Assembly: GCF_001593005.1 (NCBI RefSeq)
Contig: NZ_LQZQ01000045.1
Location: 496,001 to 560,000, forward strand
Source: Roseivirga ehrenbergii
Lineage (GTDB): Bacteria; Bacteroidota; Bacteroidia; Cytophagales; Cyclobacteriaceae
DNA: 64,000 nt
Direction of reading: 5' to 3'
The first letter of the stretch is position 1; every line of letters starts with the position of its first letter. Position numbers and translations under genes: made by a program. The notes beneath the pieces are model-generated. The model ran no database searches. It was given only the letters and a program-made list of their open reading frames with translations, and was not told the DNA's origin. Positions 1-8,226 of this stretch are shown in pieces.

Positions 1-76
1 TGTAATCTTTTCCAAGGAAACCTTCGATGGTTTTGGCCTTCGCTGGGGACTCTACAATGACTAGATTTTTAGACAT
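1..76 (-). CDS. topA: DNA topoisomerase I, N-terminal fragment
   Basis: Only the first 25 codons lie in the window; the gene runs off the left edge. The minus-strand ATG at 76-74 opens MSKNLVIVESPAKAKTIEGF, followed by LGKDY, which is the near-invariant start of the Toprim domain of bacterial type IA topoisomerase I. The conserved glutamate in VESPAKA is part of the catalytic acidic centre in this family. The enzyme relaxes negatively supercoiled DNA. It is divergent from the SixA-like gene. The assignment rests on the N-terminal motif alone, but that motif is highly specific. Confidence 0.9.
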   Translation of the reverse strand, partial: MSKNLVIVESPAKAKTIEGFLGKDY

Positions 77-207
77 AAATTGGTGATTTTTTAATTTTGA
101 CCGCGCCAAAGATGGGCATAAATGTTTCAAAAAAACAAACGAAACCATTTTTACCCTACATGTATTTATATGAAGAAGGTAAAAAACACGTTGTAGCAAC
201 CGTAACT

Positions 208-217
208 AAGGAGGAGG
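208..217 (+). promoter_or_regulatory. Strong Shine-Dalgarno-like site of the SixA gene
   Basis: AAGGAGGAGG ends four bases before the ATG at 222. It is a near-complete anti-16S match. Most genes in this window lack a visible Shine-Dalgarno sequence, as is usual in Bacteroidota, so this site stands out and supports the chosen start. Confidence 0.6.
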
Positions 218-221
218 AAGA

Positions 222-719
222 ATGGTTAAGAATCTTTTATTAATTAGACATGCCGATGCGCAAATGCCGCAAAGAAACGAGCGTGATTTCGAAAGAAGGT
301 TAAGTGAGAAAGGGAAAAGTGAATCGGCTTTGTTGGGCGAGTACTTGCAAAGACTTCCTTTTAAAATAGATACTATATATACTAGTCCATCGGTGCGCAC
401 TTTACAAACCTGTGCCGAAATCATACAGCAGTTAGAAATTTCGCCACGCATAATATCGTCTGAAGAATACTATGAAGCCACCCGTAATGTGATGATGGCG
501 GCTGTAAACCGAGTAGATAATATTTTTCAAAATGTGGCGATTTTGGCTCATAATCCATCCATTAGCCATTTGTACGAATACCTTACTGGCGACTCGCAAG
601 GAGGCTTTGTAACGGCAGGATGCGCGTGGCTTCAAGTGTCGGCAGATCAATGGGAAGAAGTGTCGGGAGGAATGGCCGAAACCAAAGATTACTACTATCC
701 TGGAATGAACTCGAAGTAA
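222..719 (+). CDS. sixA: SixA-like phosphohistidine phosphatase (histidine phosphatase family)
   Basis: A 165-residue single-domain member of the histidine phosphatase superfamily. The catalytic motif is at residues 8-12 (I-R-H-A-D, nucleophile His10). Arg59 (SPSVRT) and His110 (ILAHNPSIS) complete the phosphate pocket expected for SixA. SixA proteins remove phosphate from histidine on phosphotransfer proteins, and the size matches this short cytoplasmic branch. There is no signal peptide. The gene has a strong ribosome-binding site and lies between topA (divergent) and the polyamine genes, from which it is separated by 65 bp. Its real substrate is not shown by the sequence. Confidence 0.8.
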   Translation: MVKNLLLIRHADAQMPQRNERDFERRLSEKGKSESALLGEYLQRLPFKIDTIYTSPSVRTLQTCAEIIQQLEISPRIISSEEYYEATRNVMMAAVNRVDNIFQNVAILAHNPSISHLYEYLTGDSQGGFVTAGCAWLQVSADQWEEVSGGMAETKDYYYPGMNSK

Positions 720-784
720 GTTTTTTTATTTTGTTTTAGTGCGTTTAAAATGAAGACCTCATATTTGTGCAAAAATTATATTAA

Positions 785-2062
785 ATGGCTTCATTGGGTA
801 GACACATCATTGTCGAGTATTACAACTGCTCATCAGAAATTTTAAACGATGTAGTACACATCGAAAAAAGTATGGAAGGCGCTGCGGAAGATGCAGGTGC
901 AACCATTATTAATTCTACGTTCCATCATTTTTCGCCCTATGGCGTATCGGGTGTTGTGGTTATTCAAGAAAGCCATTTGGCTATTCATACTTGGCCAGAA
1001 TACGGTTATGCTTCAGTAGATATTTTTACTTGTGGCGATACCGTAAATCCTTGGGTAGCTTATCAAATTCTTAAAGAAAAATTTGAAGCCGGGCATGGTT
1101 CGGCCGTTGAGTTATTAAGAGGAGAGAAGGCGCTTTTGAAAGAAAGAGATTTCGATATAAAGGCCATGCGCGATGAAAAAAGCAGCGAAGAAGGCAGTCC
1201 AATCCGTACCAGAGATGTATGGTTTACGGAACGTGACGATAAAATAGCGCTTTCTTTAAAGCATGATGGAAAGCTTTACGATGTACAGTCTGATTTTCAG
1301 AAAGTAGAAGTATATAAAACACAGGCTTACGGTAACCTACTTACTTTGGACGGCATGGTAATGACCAGCGAAAAAGATGAGTATGTGTACCACGAAATGA
1401 TTACACACATTCCTACTTTAACACACCCTAAGCCAAAAAGAGCTTTGGTGATTGGTGGTGGAGATGGGGGTACTGCCCGCGAATTATTGCGCCACGATGG
1501 CTACGATGAAGTAGTAATGGTAGAAATTGACGACAAAGTAATTGAGGCTTGCAAAGAGCATTTACCGGGCATCGCTTCGGCTTTCGATAATCCAAAATTG
1601 AACCTGATTGTAGATGACGGAATCAAATATGTGAAAGATGCTGCAGATGGTTCTTTCGATATTGTAATTGTAGACTCTACCGATCCGGTTGGGCCTGCAG
1701 AAGGTTTGTTTACGGTTGAATTCTACAAAGAAGTGTACCGTATTTTGAGCGATGACGGAATTATGGTTACGCAAAGTGAATCCCCTCGATTCAACAGCAA
1801 AGTATTCAGAGAAATTTACCAAGTGTACCGTTCTATTTTCGGACAAGATCAAGTGCATTGCTACTTGGCTTACATCCCGACTTATCCAACGGGTATGTGG
1901 TCGTTCTCTTATTCTTCTAAAGGAAAAGCACATCCATTAAAGGATTTCAACGCAGAGGAGAGCAAGGCTTTTGCTAAAAAGCATGGTTTGAAATATTATA
2001 ACGAAGGCATTCACCAAGCTGCCTTTGCTTTGCCTAGTTTTGTAGCTGAAATGATCAGTTAA
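785..2062 (+). CDS. speDE: AdoMet decarboxylase-spermidine synthase fusion (SpeD-SpeE)
   Basis: One 425-residue reading frame carries two polyamine enzymes. Residues 1-115 are a prokaryotic S-adenosylmethionine decarboxylase: the motif [11 protein letters not shown] at 62-72 holds the expected self-cleavage bond Glu62-Ser63 that forms the pyruvoyl group, and Cys83 follows in DIFTCG. Residues about 130-425 are a spermidine/aminopropyl synthase with the AdoMet-like binding loop VIGGGDGG and the acidic motif DSTDPVG. Decarboxylated AdoMet made by the first domain is the aminopropyl donor for the second. Self-cleavage would free a short 62-residue beta chain and leave the alpha chain joined to the synthase. 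The next gene starts three bases after the stop codon. Spermidine is the expected product, but other aminopropyl acceptors are possible. Confidence 0.9.
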   Translation: MASLGRHIIVEYYNCSSEILNDVVHIEKSMEGAAEDAGATIINSTFHHFSPYGVSGVVVIQESHLAIHTWPEYGYASVDIFTCGDTVNPWVAYQILKEKFEAGHGSAVELLRGEKALLKERDFDIKAMRDEKSSEEGSPIRTRDVWFTERDDKIALSLKHDGKLYDVQSDFQKVEVYKTQAYGNLLTLDGMVMTSEKDEYVYHEMITHIPTLTHPKPKRALVIGGGDGGTARELLRHDGYDEVVMVEIDDKVIEACKEHLPGIASAFDNPKLNLIVDDGIKYVKDAADGSFDIVIVDSTDPVGPAEGLFTVEFYKEVYRILSDDGIMVTQSESPRFNSKVFREIYQVYRSIFGQDQVHCYLAYIPTYPTGMWSFSYSSKGKAHPLKDFNAEESKAFAKKHGLKYYNEGIHQAAFALPSFVAEMIS

Positions 2063-2065
2063 TTT

Positions 2066-3118
2066 ATGGCCGATATAGACAATTTTAATCCTAATGATGT
2101 AGGCGTAAAGGGCACCCTTTTCGGGTTGCCTTTTGATACCGATTCTGCCAAAGTAGTGGTGATTCCAGTGCCTTGGGACGTTACCGTATCTTATGGAGCG
2201 GGTACAGCAGATGGGCCAGAAGCCATTTTAGAAGCTTCTTCTCAAATCGACTTTAGTCAGTTAGACATTGCAGAACCTTGGAAACTGGGAGTGGCCATGG
2301 CCGATATTCCTGAAGTTTGGTACTCGTTAGGAAGCGAATTGCGCGAAAAATCGGAAGAATATATTGCTTGGTTGGAAGAAGGCAGCGATGAAGCAGAGCG
2401 TGAAGAGATGGAGGCTATTTTGGCCGAAATCAACAAGGAAACGCATCAGTTGATGGAATACGTAAAGCAACAGTCGGAATATTGGCTGTCGCAGGGAAAA
2501 ACCACCATTTTAGTCGGTGGCGACCACAGTACTCCATTGGGCCATTTCCAAGCTTGCGCGAAACACTATGGCGACTTCGGTTTGCTTCAAATCGATGCTC
2601 ATGCCGATTTACGTGAGGCCTATGAAGGTTTTGAGTTTTCTCATGCCAGTATCATGACGAATGCGCTTAAAATTAAGGAGTTAACCAAATTGGTGCAGGT
2701 AGGTATTCGTGATTTCTGTGATGAAGAACAGCAGCTTATCGCCAATTCAAATGGACGAGTGGTTACATTCTTCGATCAGCAGTTAAAACACGACCAATAC
2801 GTAGGAAAAACTTGGGCCTCGCAGTGCGAAGAGATCATCAATGAACTTCCGCAGCAGGTTTATATTTCATTCGATATAGATGGCCTTGACCCAAAACTTT
2901 GTCCGAATACGGGAACGCCAGTGCCAGGAGGTTTTGATTTGGAGCAGGTAATGTATTTAATCAAGCAGGTGGTCAAGTCAGGGCGTACAATCATTGGTTG
3001 CGACCTGAATGAGGTTTCACCTAGCGAAGATGAATGGGATGCTAATGTGGGCGCCAGAGCGCTTTACAGAATGATCAACCTGATGGCCGCGAGCAAAGAA
3101 ATGCTAAAATTGAATTGA
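2066..3118 (+). CDS. speB: Agmatinase-like ureohydrolase
   Basis: A 350-residue arginase/agmatinase-family enzyme. All six manganese ligands are visible: His154 in GGDHS, Asp177, His179 and Asp181 in DAHADLR, and Asp270 and Asp272 in FDIDGLDP. A charged helical insertion at about residues 90-140, rich in Glu and Lys, is longer than in E. coli SpeB. The gene follows the SpeD-SpeE fusion by three bases, so agmatine to putrescine plus urea is the sensible reaction, feeding the spermidine synthase. Arginase or formimidoylglutamase activity cannot be excluded from motifs alone. A terminator follows at 3154-3186. Confidence 0.8.
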   Translation: MADIDNFNPNDVGVKGTLFGLPFDTDSAKVVVIPVPWDVTVSYGAGTADGPEAILEASSQIDFSQLDIAEPWKLGVAMADIPEVWYSLGSELREKSEEYIAWLEEGSDEAEREEMEAILAEINKETHQLMEYVKQQSEYWLSQGKTTILVGGDHSTPLGHFQACAKHYGDFGLLQIDAHADLREAYEGFEFSHASIMTNALKIKELTKLVQVGIRDFCDEEQQLIANSNGRVVTFFDQQLKHDQYVGKTWASQCEEIINELPQQVYISFDIDGLDPKLCPNTGTPVPGGFDLEQVMYLIKQVVKSGRTIIGCDLNEVSPSEDEWDANVGARALYRMINLMAASKEMLKLN

Positions 3119-3153
3119 TTATACCAAATACAATTCTTGGTTTAAGAGTTTAG

Positions 3154-3186
3154 AATCCCTTACTTCAATAAGTTTGGGATTTTTTT
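3154..3186 (+). terminator. Rho-independent terminator after the polyamine operon
   Basis: AATCCC at 3154-3159 pairs with GGGATT at 3176-3181, with a second inner stem ACTT/AAGT closing a CAAT loop. The stem is followed by a run of T to 3186. It lies 36 bp after the agmatinase stop codon. Confidence 0.8.
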
Positions 3187-3196
3187 ATGTCTTGAA

Positions 3197-3847
3197 GTGA
3201 GAATCATCTGTATCATATTCCTCTTGTTGATTTCTTTAAAGGTTAGTGCTCAAACCTCAGTCGAACTGTATTTCTACGATGCCTGTAAGGATTCCGTTCT
3301 GAGTTTAGAGTTCGAACTTTATAGTTATAGTGAAGAATGGGGTGATTTAAAATCAGAAGGGTCAAAGTTGATGGTTGAAAAGAAGGGTGAATATTTTGGT
3401 AGCTCTTCTATTCTCAGATGGGAATGGTACTCTGTCTTTTCTATTCCGATTGATATTTCTGACTCTCCAATTTTAGACACTTTAGAGATTCCAAATATTG
3501 GAATGGCCACAACTGGGGCGTTACACTCTTCAGAATTTACTTATTTAAACTGCTCCGAAATCGCCAATGGTTATGAAGAAGACTACCGTAAGGACGGCTC
3601 TTTAAGGATGATAGGCGAGTTTTCGGATGGCTTGCCATCATTGATTTCAGATTATAATTCGAGTGGAGTTTTAAAAGAAAAGCGATTCTATAGTGAGAAT
3701 GGGAGTGATTATAAAAGGGTCGAACACTATGATGACAACGGTGAACTCTGGTTTTACGAAATTCACAAGAATCGAAAAAGAAAAACAATCATCCGAACCT
3801 ATGATGAAATGGGTAAATTGGAAGATAGAGAAGTGATTAAGCATTAA
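3197..3847 (+). CDS. Exported protein with MORN-like (YwqK-type) repeats, unknown function
   Basis: I do not recognise this 216-residue protein by family name. The start is a GTG at 3197, because the upstream ATG and TTG are each followed at once by a stop. Residues 1-18 form a signal peptide ending LKVSAQ, so it should be exported. Residues about 125-212 contain imperfect repeats of the type Y.DGSLRMIGEFSDG, Y.SSGVLKEKRFY, YDDNGELWFYE and YDEMGKLEDRE. These resemble the beta-hairpin repeats of MORN/YwqK-like proteins. The next exported protein begins 11 bp downstream and probably shares the transcript. Confidence 0.65.
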   Translation: MRIICIIFLLLISLKVSAQTSVELYFYDACKDSVLSLEFELYSYSEEWGDLKSEGSKLMVEKKGEYFGSSSILRWEWYSVFSIPIDISDSPILDTLEIPNIGMATTGALHSSEFTYLNCSEIANGYEEDYRKDGSLRMIGEFSDGLPSLISDYNSSGVLKEKRFYSENGSDYKRVEHYDDNGELWFYEIHKNRKRKTIIRTYDEMGKLEDREVIKH

Positions 3848-3858
3848 TACTTCGCTTG

Positions 3859-4623
3859 ATGAAAAGCAAACATTCAATATATGGCTTAATGTTTTTGCTG
3901 CTGCTTTTCAGCAACACTGGCTGTTCATCTCAAAAACCAGATTCCTCTGTCGAAGTGATAAGTGAGGTTTTTGAAGAGCTTATCGAGTCTAATTTGTCTG
4001 TCATCAAACGAGCCATACCCCCTTATAGACCTATTCATCCTGATTCAATTAACAACGAAGCACTTTTTTCGAATCGTTTGGAAATCAGCTTTGATTCTGT
4101 GGAAACAGAGAGAAGTCAATTATTAGAAGCATATGAGGCGTTTGATTGGGCTAAATATGAAAGAGATTACAATGACCATCTTCAGAGTTTAGAACTATCA
4201 GAAGCCGACTCTAGCCTCATTGTTGTCGTAGCAGATTCCTTATCCAACTTTCCAGAAAGGTATCTTTCTGAATCAGGCAAGGATATTTCAACCAATCAAG
4301 ACTTGATTAGAAATTATAGCCTAGATAGTACTTGGCGATCAGTTCTGAGATTTGAAAATTTAGATAAGCGTAAGCCTATATTTTTTGACCTTAAGAAGGT
4401 CAAGCTGAAGTTTGATTTGGTCTATGAATCAAAGAGTTTAGGTATTAATGCTGATTCGTCTATGTCATTTTCAAAAGTGGTTTTCAATGATGCTTTTGAC
4501 CGAGGATGTTTTTATTATACCCTAAGCTGTGGTAGGCTGTGTGGAAAAGGTAATTTGGTTTTTGTTGAAAAAGTGGATGGTCGCTGGACAATTATCCAAA
4601 CCGCGACCGTATGGATATCTTAA
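3859..4623 (+). CDS. Lipoprotein of unknown function
   Basis: A 254-residue protein whose N-terminus (Lys-Ser-Lys, a hydrophobic run, then SNTGCSS) reads as a lipoprotein signal with the lipidated Cys near residue 22. The ATG at 3859 is preferred to the in-frame TTG just before it. The mature part is acidic and Ser-rich, and has two Cys pairs near the C-terminus (GCFYYTLSCGRLCG) followed by a strand-rich end (VFVEKVDGRWTIIQTATVWIS) like the last strands of a small beta domain. I find no named family. It follows the MORN-like exported protein closely. Confidence 0.6.
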   Translation: MKSKHSIYGLMFLLLLFSNTGCSSQKPDSSVEVISEVFEELIESNLSVIKRAIPPYRPIHPDSINNEALFSNRLEISFDSVETERSQLLEAYEAFDWAKYERDYNDHLQSLELSEADSSLIVVVADSLSNFPERYLSESGKDISTNQDLIRNYSLDSTWRSVLRFENLDKRKPIFFDLKKVKLKFDLVYESKSLGINADSSMSFSKVVFNDAFDRGCFYYTLSCGRLCGKGNLVFVEKVDGRWTIIQTATVWIS

Positions 4624-4710
4624 TGAGAAACGAGTTGTTTTTGTTAAGAAACGAAAGATCAACTACCTTATAAAATATTCCCTGATCACCGATTTACTGA
4701 TCCCACTTAA

Positions 4711-4739
4711 CTAATAACGAATAACCAATAACTAATAGC
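4711..4739. repeat. AACTAATAA/ACCAATAAC spacer repeat
   Basis: A short run of near-identical words (AACTAATAACGAATAACC, then AATAACTAAT) directly before the acyl-CoA dehydrogenase start. The same words recur in the spacers near 6150-6210, 16915, 19405, 21925, 24395 and 26850, always just upstream of a gene or at an operon end. Confidence 0.6.
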
Positions 4740-4741
4740 AG

Positions 4742-5938
4742 ATGACCGAACTATTCGCTACCGATAAATTAAAAGCCCTTTACCCTAAAGTAAAGCAGTT
4801 TATAGAGGAAGAATTGTACCCTTCGGAACTCTATTTTTTGAAAGACCCTTGGGATGAAGTGAACCATATTTTGAAAGCCAAGCGCGAAAAGGCGAAAGAA
4901 TTGGGACTTTGGGCACCTTATCTTTCTGAAGAAGAAGGCGGAGCGGGTTTAACGCTCACTGAATTTGGACAGTTATCAGAACTGTTAGGCAGAACTCCGT
5001 TGGGGCACTATGTGCTCAACTGCCAAGCGCCAGACATTGGTAATATTGAACTGATGCATCAATTTGCTTCGGCCGAATTGAAAGAAAAATACTTAGCGCC
5101 TTTAATGAAAGGTGAAATCAGAAGCTGCTTTTCCATGACCGAGCCAGATTTTGCGGGTTCAAACCCCGTGAATATGGGCACCACAGCCGTTTTGGATGGA
5201 GATGAGTTCATCATCAACGGCCATAAATGGTTCACCACCGCGGCTGATGGGGCTGCTTTTGCTATTGTAATGGCAGTGACCAATCCCGATGCGGAACCGC
5301 ACAAAAGGGCCAGCATGATTGTAGTGCCTACAGATACGCCAGGGTTTGAGCTCACCCGAAATATACCCATTATGGGCGATATGGGAGAAGGCTATTTGAG
5401 TCATGCCGAAATCCACTATGTGAATTGCCGTGTACCAAAAAGTAATCTGATTGGCGAAATGGGTAGTGGCTTTATGTTGGCGCAGCAGCGTTTAGGCCCA
5501 GGCCGAATTCACCACTGCATGCGCTGGATTGGTATCTGCGAACGTGCCTTCGATATGATGTGCAGTAGGGCGGCTTCAAGAGAATTAAGAGACGGCAGAA
5601 TGTTGGGGCACCAACAAACTGTTCAAAACTGGATTGCAGAAAGTAGGGCGGAGATAAATGCTTCAAGGTATATGGTACTTCATGCTGCGCAAAAGATTGA
5701 TAATGAGGGGTCTAAAGGATCGCGTTTAGAGATTTCTACTATCAAATTTTATGTGGCGGATGTGCTGATGAAAGTGCTCGATCGTGCCATTCAGGTACAT
5801 GGAGCTTTGGGCATTACCGATGATACTTTGCTTTCGTTTTGGTACAGACATGAGCGTGGTGCAAGAATTTACGATGGCCCAGACGAAGTGCATAAAGCCA
5901 GTTTGGCCAAGGCGATTTTGAAGGGGTATGGGATGTGA
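4742..5938 (+). CDS. Acyl-CoA dehydrogenase, ACAD10/11 (LvaC)-like
   Basis: A 398-residue flavin-dependent acyl-CoA dehydrogenase with the full fold: helical N-terminal domain, FAD/acyl-CoA motif SCFSMTEPDFAGSNP near 124-138, and a C-terminal helical domain. The C-terminal signature YDGPDEVH at 377-384 is typical of the ACAD10/ACAD11 branch rather than of short- or medium-chain enzymes. The next gene is an APH-type kinase of the kind fused to this dehydrogenase in animal ACAD10/11 and paired with it as LvaA/LvaC in Pseudomonas levulinate breakdown. In those systems a phosphorylated 4-hydroxyacyl-CoA is converted to an enoyl-CoA. I infer the same role here. A generic acyl-CoA oxidation role remains possible. 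Confidence 0.8.
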   Translation: MTELFATDKLKALYPKVKQFIEEELYPSELYFLKDPWDEVNHILKAKREKAKELGLWAPYLSEEEGGAGLTLTEFGQLSELLGRTPLGHYVLNCQAPDIGNIELMHQFASAELKEKYLAPLMKGEIRSCFSMTEPDFAGSNPVNMGTTAVLDGDEFIINGHKWFTTAADGAAFAIVMAVTNPDAEPHKRASMIVVPTDTPGFELTRNIPIMGDMGEGYLSHAEIHYVNCRVPKSNLIGEMGSGFMLAQQRLGPGRIHHCMRWIGICERAFDMMCSRAASRELRDGRMLGHQQTVQNWIAESRAEINASRYMVLHAAQKIDNEGSKGSRLEISTIKFYVADVLMKVLDRAIQVHGALGITDDTLLSFWYRHERGARIYDGPDEVHKASLAKAILKGYGM

Positions 5939-6213
5939 ACAAGCTGGAAGTAAGAAGTGGGAAGACCGAAGGCAGAAGTTAGAAGACCAAAGTATAAAGT
6001 AGCCGACATTGCGAGAAATGAAACCTGTGTTAACAAGGTTTCATGACGCGGCAATCTGTTTGTTCTATGAGATTGCTTCGTCACTTTTCTTTGCTATCGC
6101 AAGAAAATTTTCTCGCAATGACGGTTCAATTGGCGTTTTCTTGAGTTTTCATTATTGACTATTGACCAATAACCAATAACTATTAAACCAACCAATAACT
6201 ATTAAACTAACCA
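5939..6213. repeat. Composite intergenic repeat with an inserted structured element
   Basis: This 275-bp spacer has no gene. It opens with GGAAG/AGAAG words (CTGGAAGTAAGAAGTGGGAA and similar, 5944-5990), then the palindromic element 6007-6120 (listed separately), then TTTTC...ACCAATAACCAATAACTATTAAACC words up to the next start codon. The two outer blocks are the same word families that occupy the spacers between the permease genes at 16817, 19301, 21823 and 24309, so the structured element appears to sit inside a composite repeat. Confidence 0.65.
6007..6120. repeat. 114-bp palindromic element able to fold as a four-way junction
   Basis: The outer arms CATTGCGAGAAA (6007-6018) and TTTCTCGCAATG (6109-6120) are perfectly complementary over 12 bp. 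Between them lie three hairpins almost without gaps: TGAAACCT/AGGTTTCA (6019-6026 with 6036-6043), a 14-bp arm with two mismatches (6044-6057 with 6070-6083), and TTTTCTT/AAGAAAA plus GC/GC with one bulged T (6085-6107). Words such as CATTGCGAG and AGATTGCTTCGTCA resemble dispersed REP-like elements of many bacterial genomes. No coding capacity is seen. Confidence 0.75.
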
Positions 6214-7266
6214 ATGATTGATAAGGCAAAAGACATCAGGAAAGGAGAGGAGTTAGACCTCACAAAGCTGACAGAATACTTGGGTGACCACTTAACAGGG
6301 TTTTCTGGAAATCTAGAAGTCTCTCAATTCCCTAGTGGTTTTTCTAACCTTACCTATTTGATCAAAACAGGCGAAAAAGAATATGTATTGAGGCGTCCGC
6401 CATTTGGAGCGAATATCAAAGGCGGACATGATATGCACAGAGAGTTTCGGGTACTTTCTGCCCTCAAACCGGTGTATTCCAAAGTACCCAAGCCTGTATT
6501 GTTTTGCGACAACCATTCGGTGATGGGAGCGGATTTCTACCTTATGGAGCGTGTGAAAGGCGTGATTTTACGCAGTCGACCACCAAAAGACATTGAGCTC
6601 AAACCTGAATTAATGCGGTCCATTTCTGAAGCCTGCATTGATAACTTGGCAGATCTTCACACCATGGATTTAACTGCTGCTGGTTTGGCTGATTTCGGTA
6701 AACCTGAGGGCTATACCCAACGACAGGTGGAAGGCTGGGTTGGACGCTATTATAAATCCGAAACCGATAAGCTGCCTCATATGGATGAGGTGGCCGAATG
6801 GCTGCAAAAGCACATTCCGGAGCAGAAGTATGTTAGCTTTATTCACAACGACTATAAATACGATAACCTCGTATTGAACCCCGATAAACTAGACGAAATT
6901 ATTGCGGTACTGGATTGGGAAATGTCTACTGTGGGCAATCCGCTAATGGATTTAGGTACTTCCTTGGCCTATTGGGCACAAGCCGATGATTCTGACGCTT
7001 TAAAACCTTTCAGCCTCACTTGGTTGCCGGGCAATTATACCCGAAATGAATTGGTAGAACGCTATGCGGAAAAAACAGGCTTCGACCTGAAGGATCAAGT
7101 GTTTTACTATGTTTTTGGAGCATTTAAAATCGGTGTGATTATTCAGCAGATTTACGCCCGCTATAAAAAAGGACTGACACAAGATCCACGTTTTGCAAAT
7201 TTGATTTATGCCGTTAAAGCCTGTGGTGCCAATGCGGTAAAGGCTTTGGAAAAAGGGAAGATCTAG
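6214..7266 (+). CDS. APH-family phosphotransferase, ACAD10/11 kinase-domain (LvaA)-like
   Basis: A 350-residue kinase-like protein of the aminoglycoside phosphotransferase fold. The lysine-lobe strand is seen as EYVLRRPPFG (56-65). The catalytic loop HNDYKYDN is at 211-218 (Asp213, Asn218) and the metal-binding DWE at 234-236. The RRPPFG and HNDYKYDN forms are typical of the kinase domain of animal ACAD10/11 and of bacterial LvaA, which phosphorylate the 4-hydroxyl of hydroxyacyl-CoA, rather than of antibiotic-resistance enzymes. It lies between an ACAD and a hydroxyacyl-CoA dehydrogenase on the same strand. The substrate chain length is unknown. Antibiotic resistance is unlikely. Confidence 0.8.
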   Translation: MIDKAKDIRKGEELDLTKLTEYLGDHLTGFSGNLEVSQFPSGFSNLTYLIKTGEKEYVLRRPPFGANIKGGHDMHREFRVLSALKPVYSKVPKPVLFCDNHSVMGADFYLMERVKGVILRSRPPKDIELKPELMRSISEACIDNLADLHTMDLTAAGLADFGKPEGYTQRQVEGWVGRYYKSETDKLPHMDEVAEWLQKHIPEQKYVSFIHNDYKYDNLVLNPDKLDEIIAVLDWEMSTVGNPLMDLGTSLAYWAQADDSDALKPFSLTWLPGNYTRNELVERYAEKTGFDLKDQVFYYVFGAFKIGVIIQQIYARYKKGLTQDPRFANLIYAVKACGANAVKALEKGKI

Positions 7267-7305
7267 AATTGTAATTCTTTGAACATTATACATTGAACTG
7301 ACAAC

Positions 7306-8196
7306 ATGCAACTAAAAATAGAAGACATCAATAAAGTGCTTATTCTGGGTGCTGGAACGCTTGGTTTAAGGGTAGGGCTGCAATGCGCCATCAGTGGTTT
7401 TGAAACTACCATTTATGATATTTCAGAGAAAGCACTCGATACTGCCATTAAAACTCAGGCCAGCATTCTTAAAATGTTGATTAGGAATGAAAAGCTTACT
7501 GAGGCACAAGCTGAGGAAGCCAAAGGCCGTTTGACTTTCACTACTGACCCTGAAGCTGCGGCAGATGATGCCGACTTCCTGAGCGAATCTGTGACTGAAA
7601 ACCTCGAACTGAAGCGTAAAGTTTGGGCGAAGTTTGGTGCGCTCTGCCCTGAAAAGACGCTTTTCACGACCAATACTTCCTATTTACTTGGTTCACAAAT
7701 AGCAGATGCTTCTGGCCGACCTGAGCGCTTCTGCAACTTCCATTTCCATGATGTATTTTATTCCAATGTGGTGGACGTAATGCCGCATGCGGGTACAGCA
7801 TCTTGGATCAATGATTTATTGATGGAATTAGGCGAGAAGCTTTGGCAAACGCCAGTCTTCGTTCAAAAGGAAAACACGGGTTACATCTTCAACTACATGC
7901 TGATGGCGCTTTTAGGGGCCGCAGGTTCACTCAGAACTTTGGACATTGGTTCTATTGAAGATATTGACAGAAGTTGGATGGGCAACTTTAAAATGGAAAT
8001 GGGGCCATTTGGAATTTTAGACACGGTGGGGCTAGATACGGCTTGGCATATCACCAGCAGTCAACCCGATAAAAAAAGTCAAGCCTTTGCTGCCTTGCTG
8101 AAAAGCTATATTGATGCCGGTAAACTGGGCGTAAAAACAGGGGAGGGCTTTTATACTTATCCGAACCCAAGGTTTAAGGAAGAGGGGTTTGTTTGA
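7306..8196 (+). CDS. 3-hydroxyacyl-CoA dehydrogenase family protein
   Basis: A 296-residue NAD-dependent dehydrogenase. The Rossmann dinucleotide motif GAGTLG is at residues 15-20, with the adenine-ribose acidic residue in TIYDIS. NTSYLLGS and FHFHDVFY match the catalytic Ser and His region of the 3HCDH N-domain. The C-terminal helical domain has ENTGYIFNYML and ends LGVKTGEGFYTYP, the usual 3HCDH signature. It is the same length as short 3-hydroxybutyryl-CoA dehydrogenases. The gene starts 39 bp after the kinase and would oxidise the 3-hydroxyacyl-CoA formed after hydration of the enoyl-CoA made by the first two enzymes. Exact substrate not visible. Confidence 0.82.
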   Translation: MQLKIEDINKVLILGAGTLGLRVGLQCAISGFETTIYDISEKALDTAIKTQASILKMLIRNEKLTEAQAEEAKGRLTFTTDPEAAADDADFLSESVTENLELKRKVWAKFGALCPEKTLFTTNTSYLLGSQIADASGRPERFCNFHFHDVFYSNVVDVMPHAGTASWINDLLMELGEKLWQTPVFVQKENTGYIFNYMLMALLGAAGSLRTLDIGSIEDIDRSWMGNFKMEMGPFGILDTVGLDTAWHITSSQPDKKSQAFAALLKSYIDAGKLGVKTGEGFYTYPNPRFKEEGFV

Positions 8197-8226
8197 CAGC
8201 ATCCTGTTTTCTATAGGGTAGAAGTT

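Noticed and set aside
4529-4714. Small frame overlapping the end of the lipoprotein gene
   Set aside because: It lies mainly in an alternative frame of the lipoprotein and then in AT-rich spacer; no ribosome site or family resemblance.
6313-6516. Antisense frame inside the APH kinase gene
   Set aside because: The composition and lack of any motif mark it as a shadow of the real gene on the other strand.
6214-7266. Aminoglycoside resistance kinase
   Set aside because: The APH fold is shared, but RRPPFG and HNDYKYDN plus the ACAD and hydroxyacyl-CoA dehydrogenase neighbours point to an acyl-CoA kinase.
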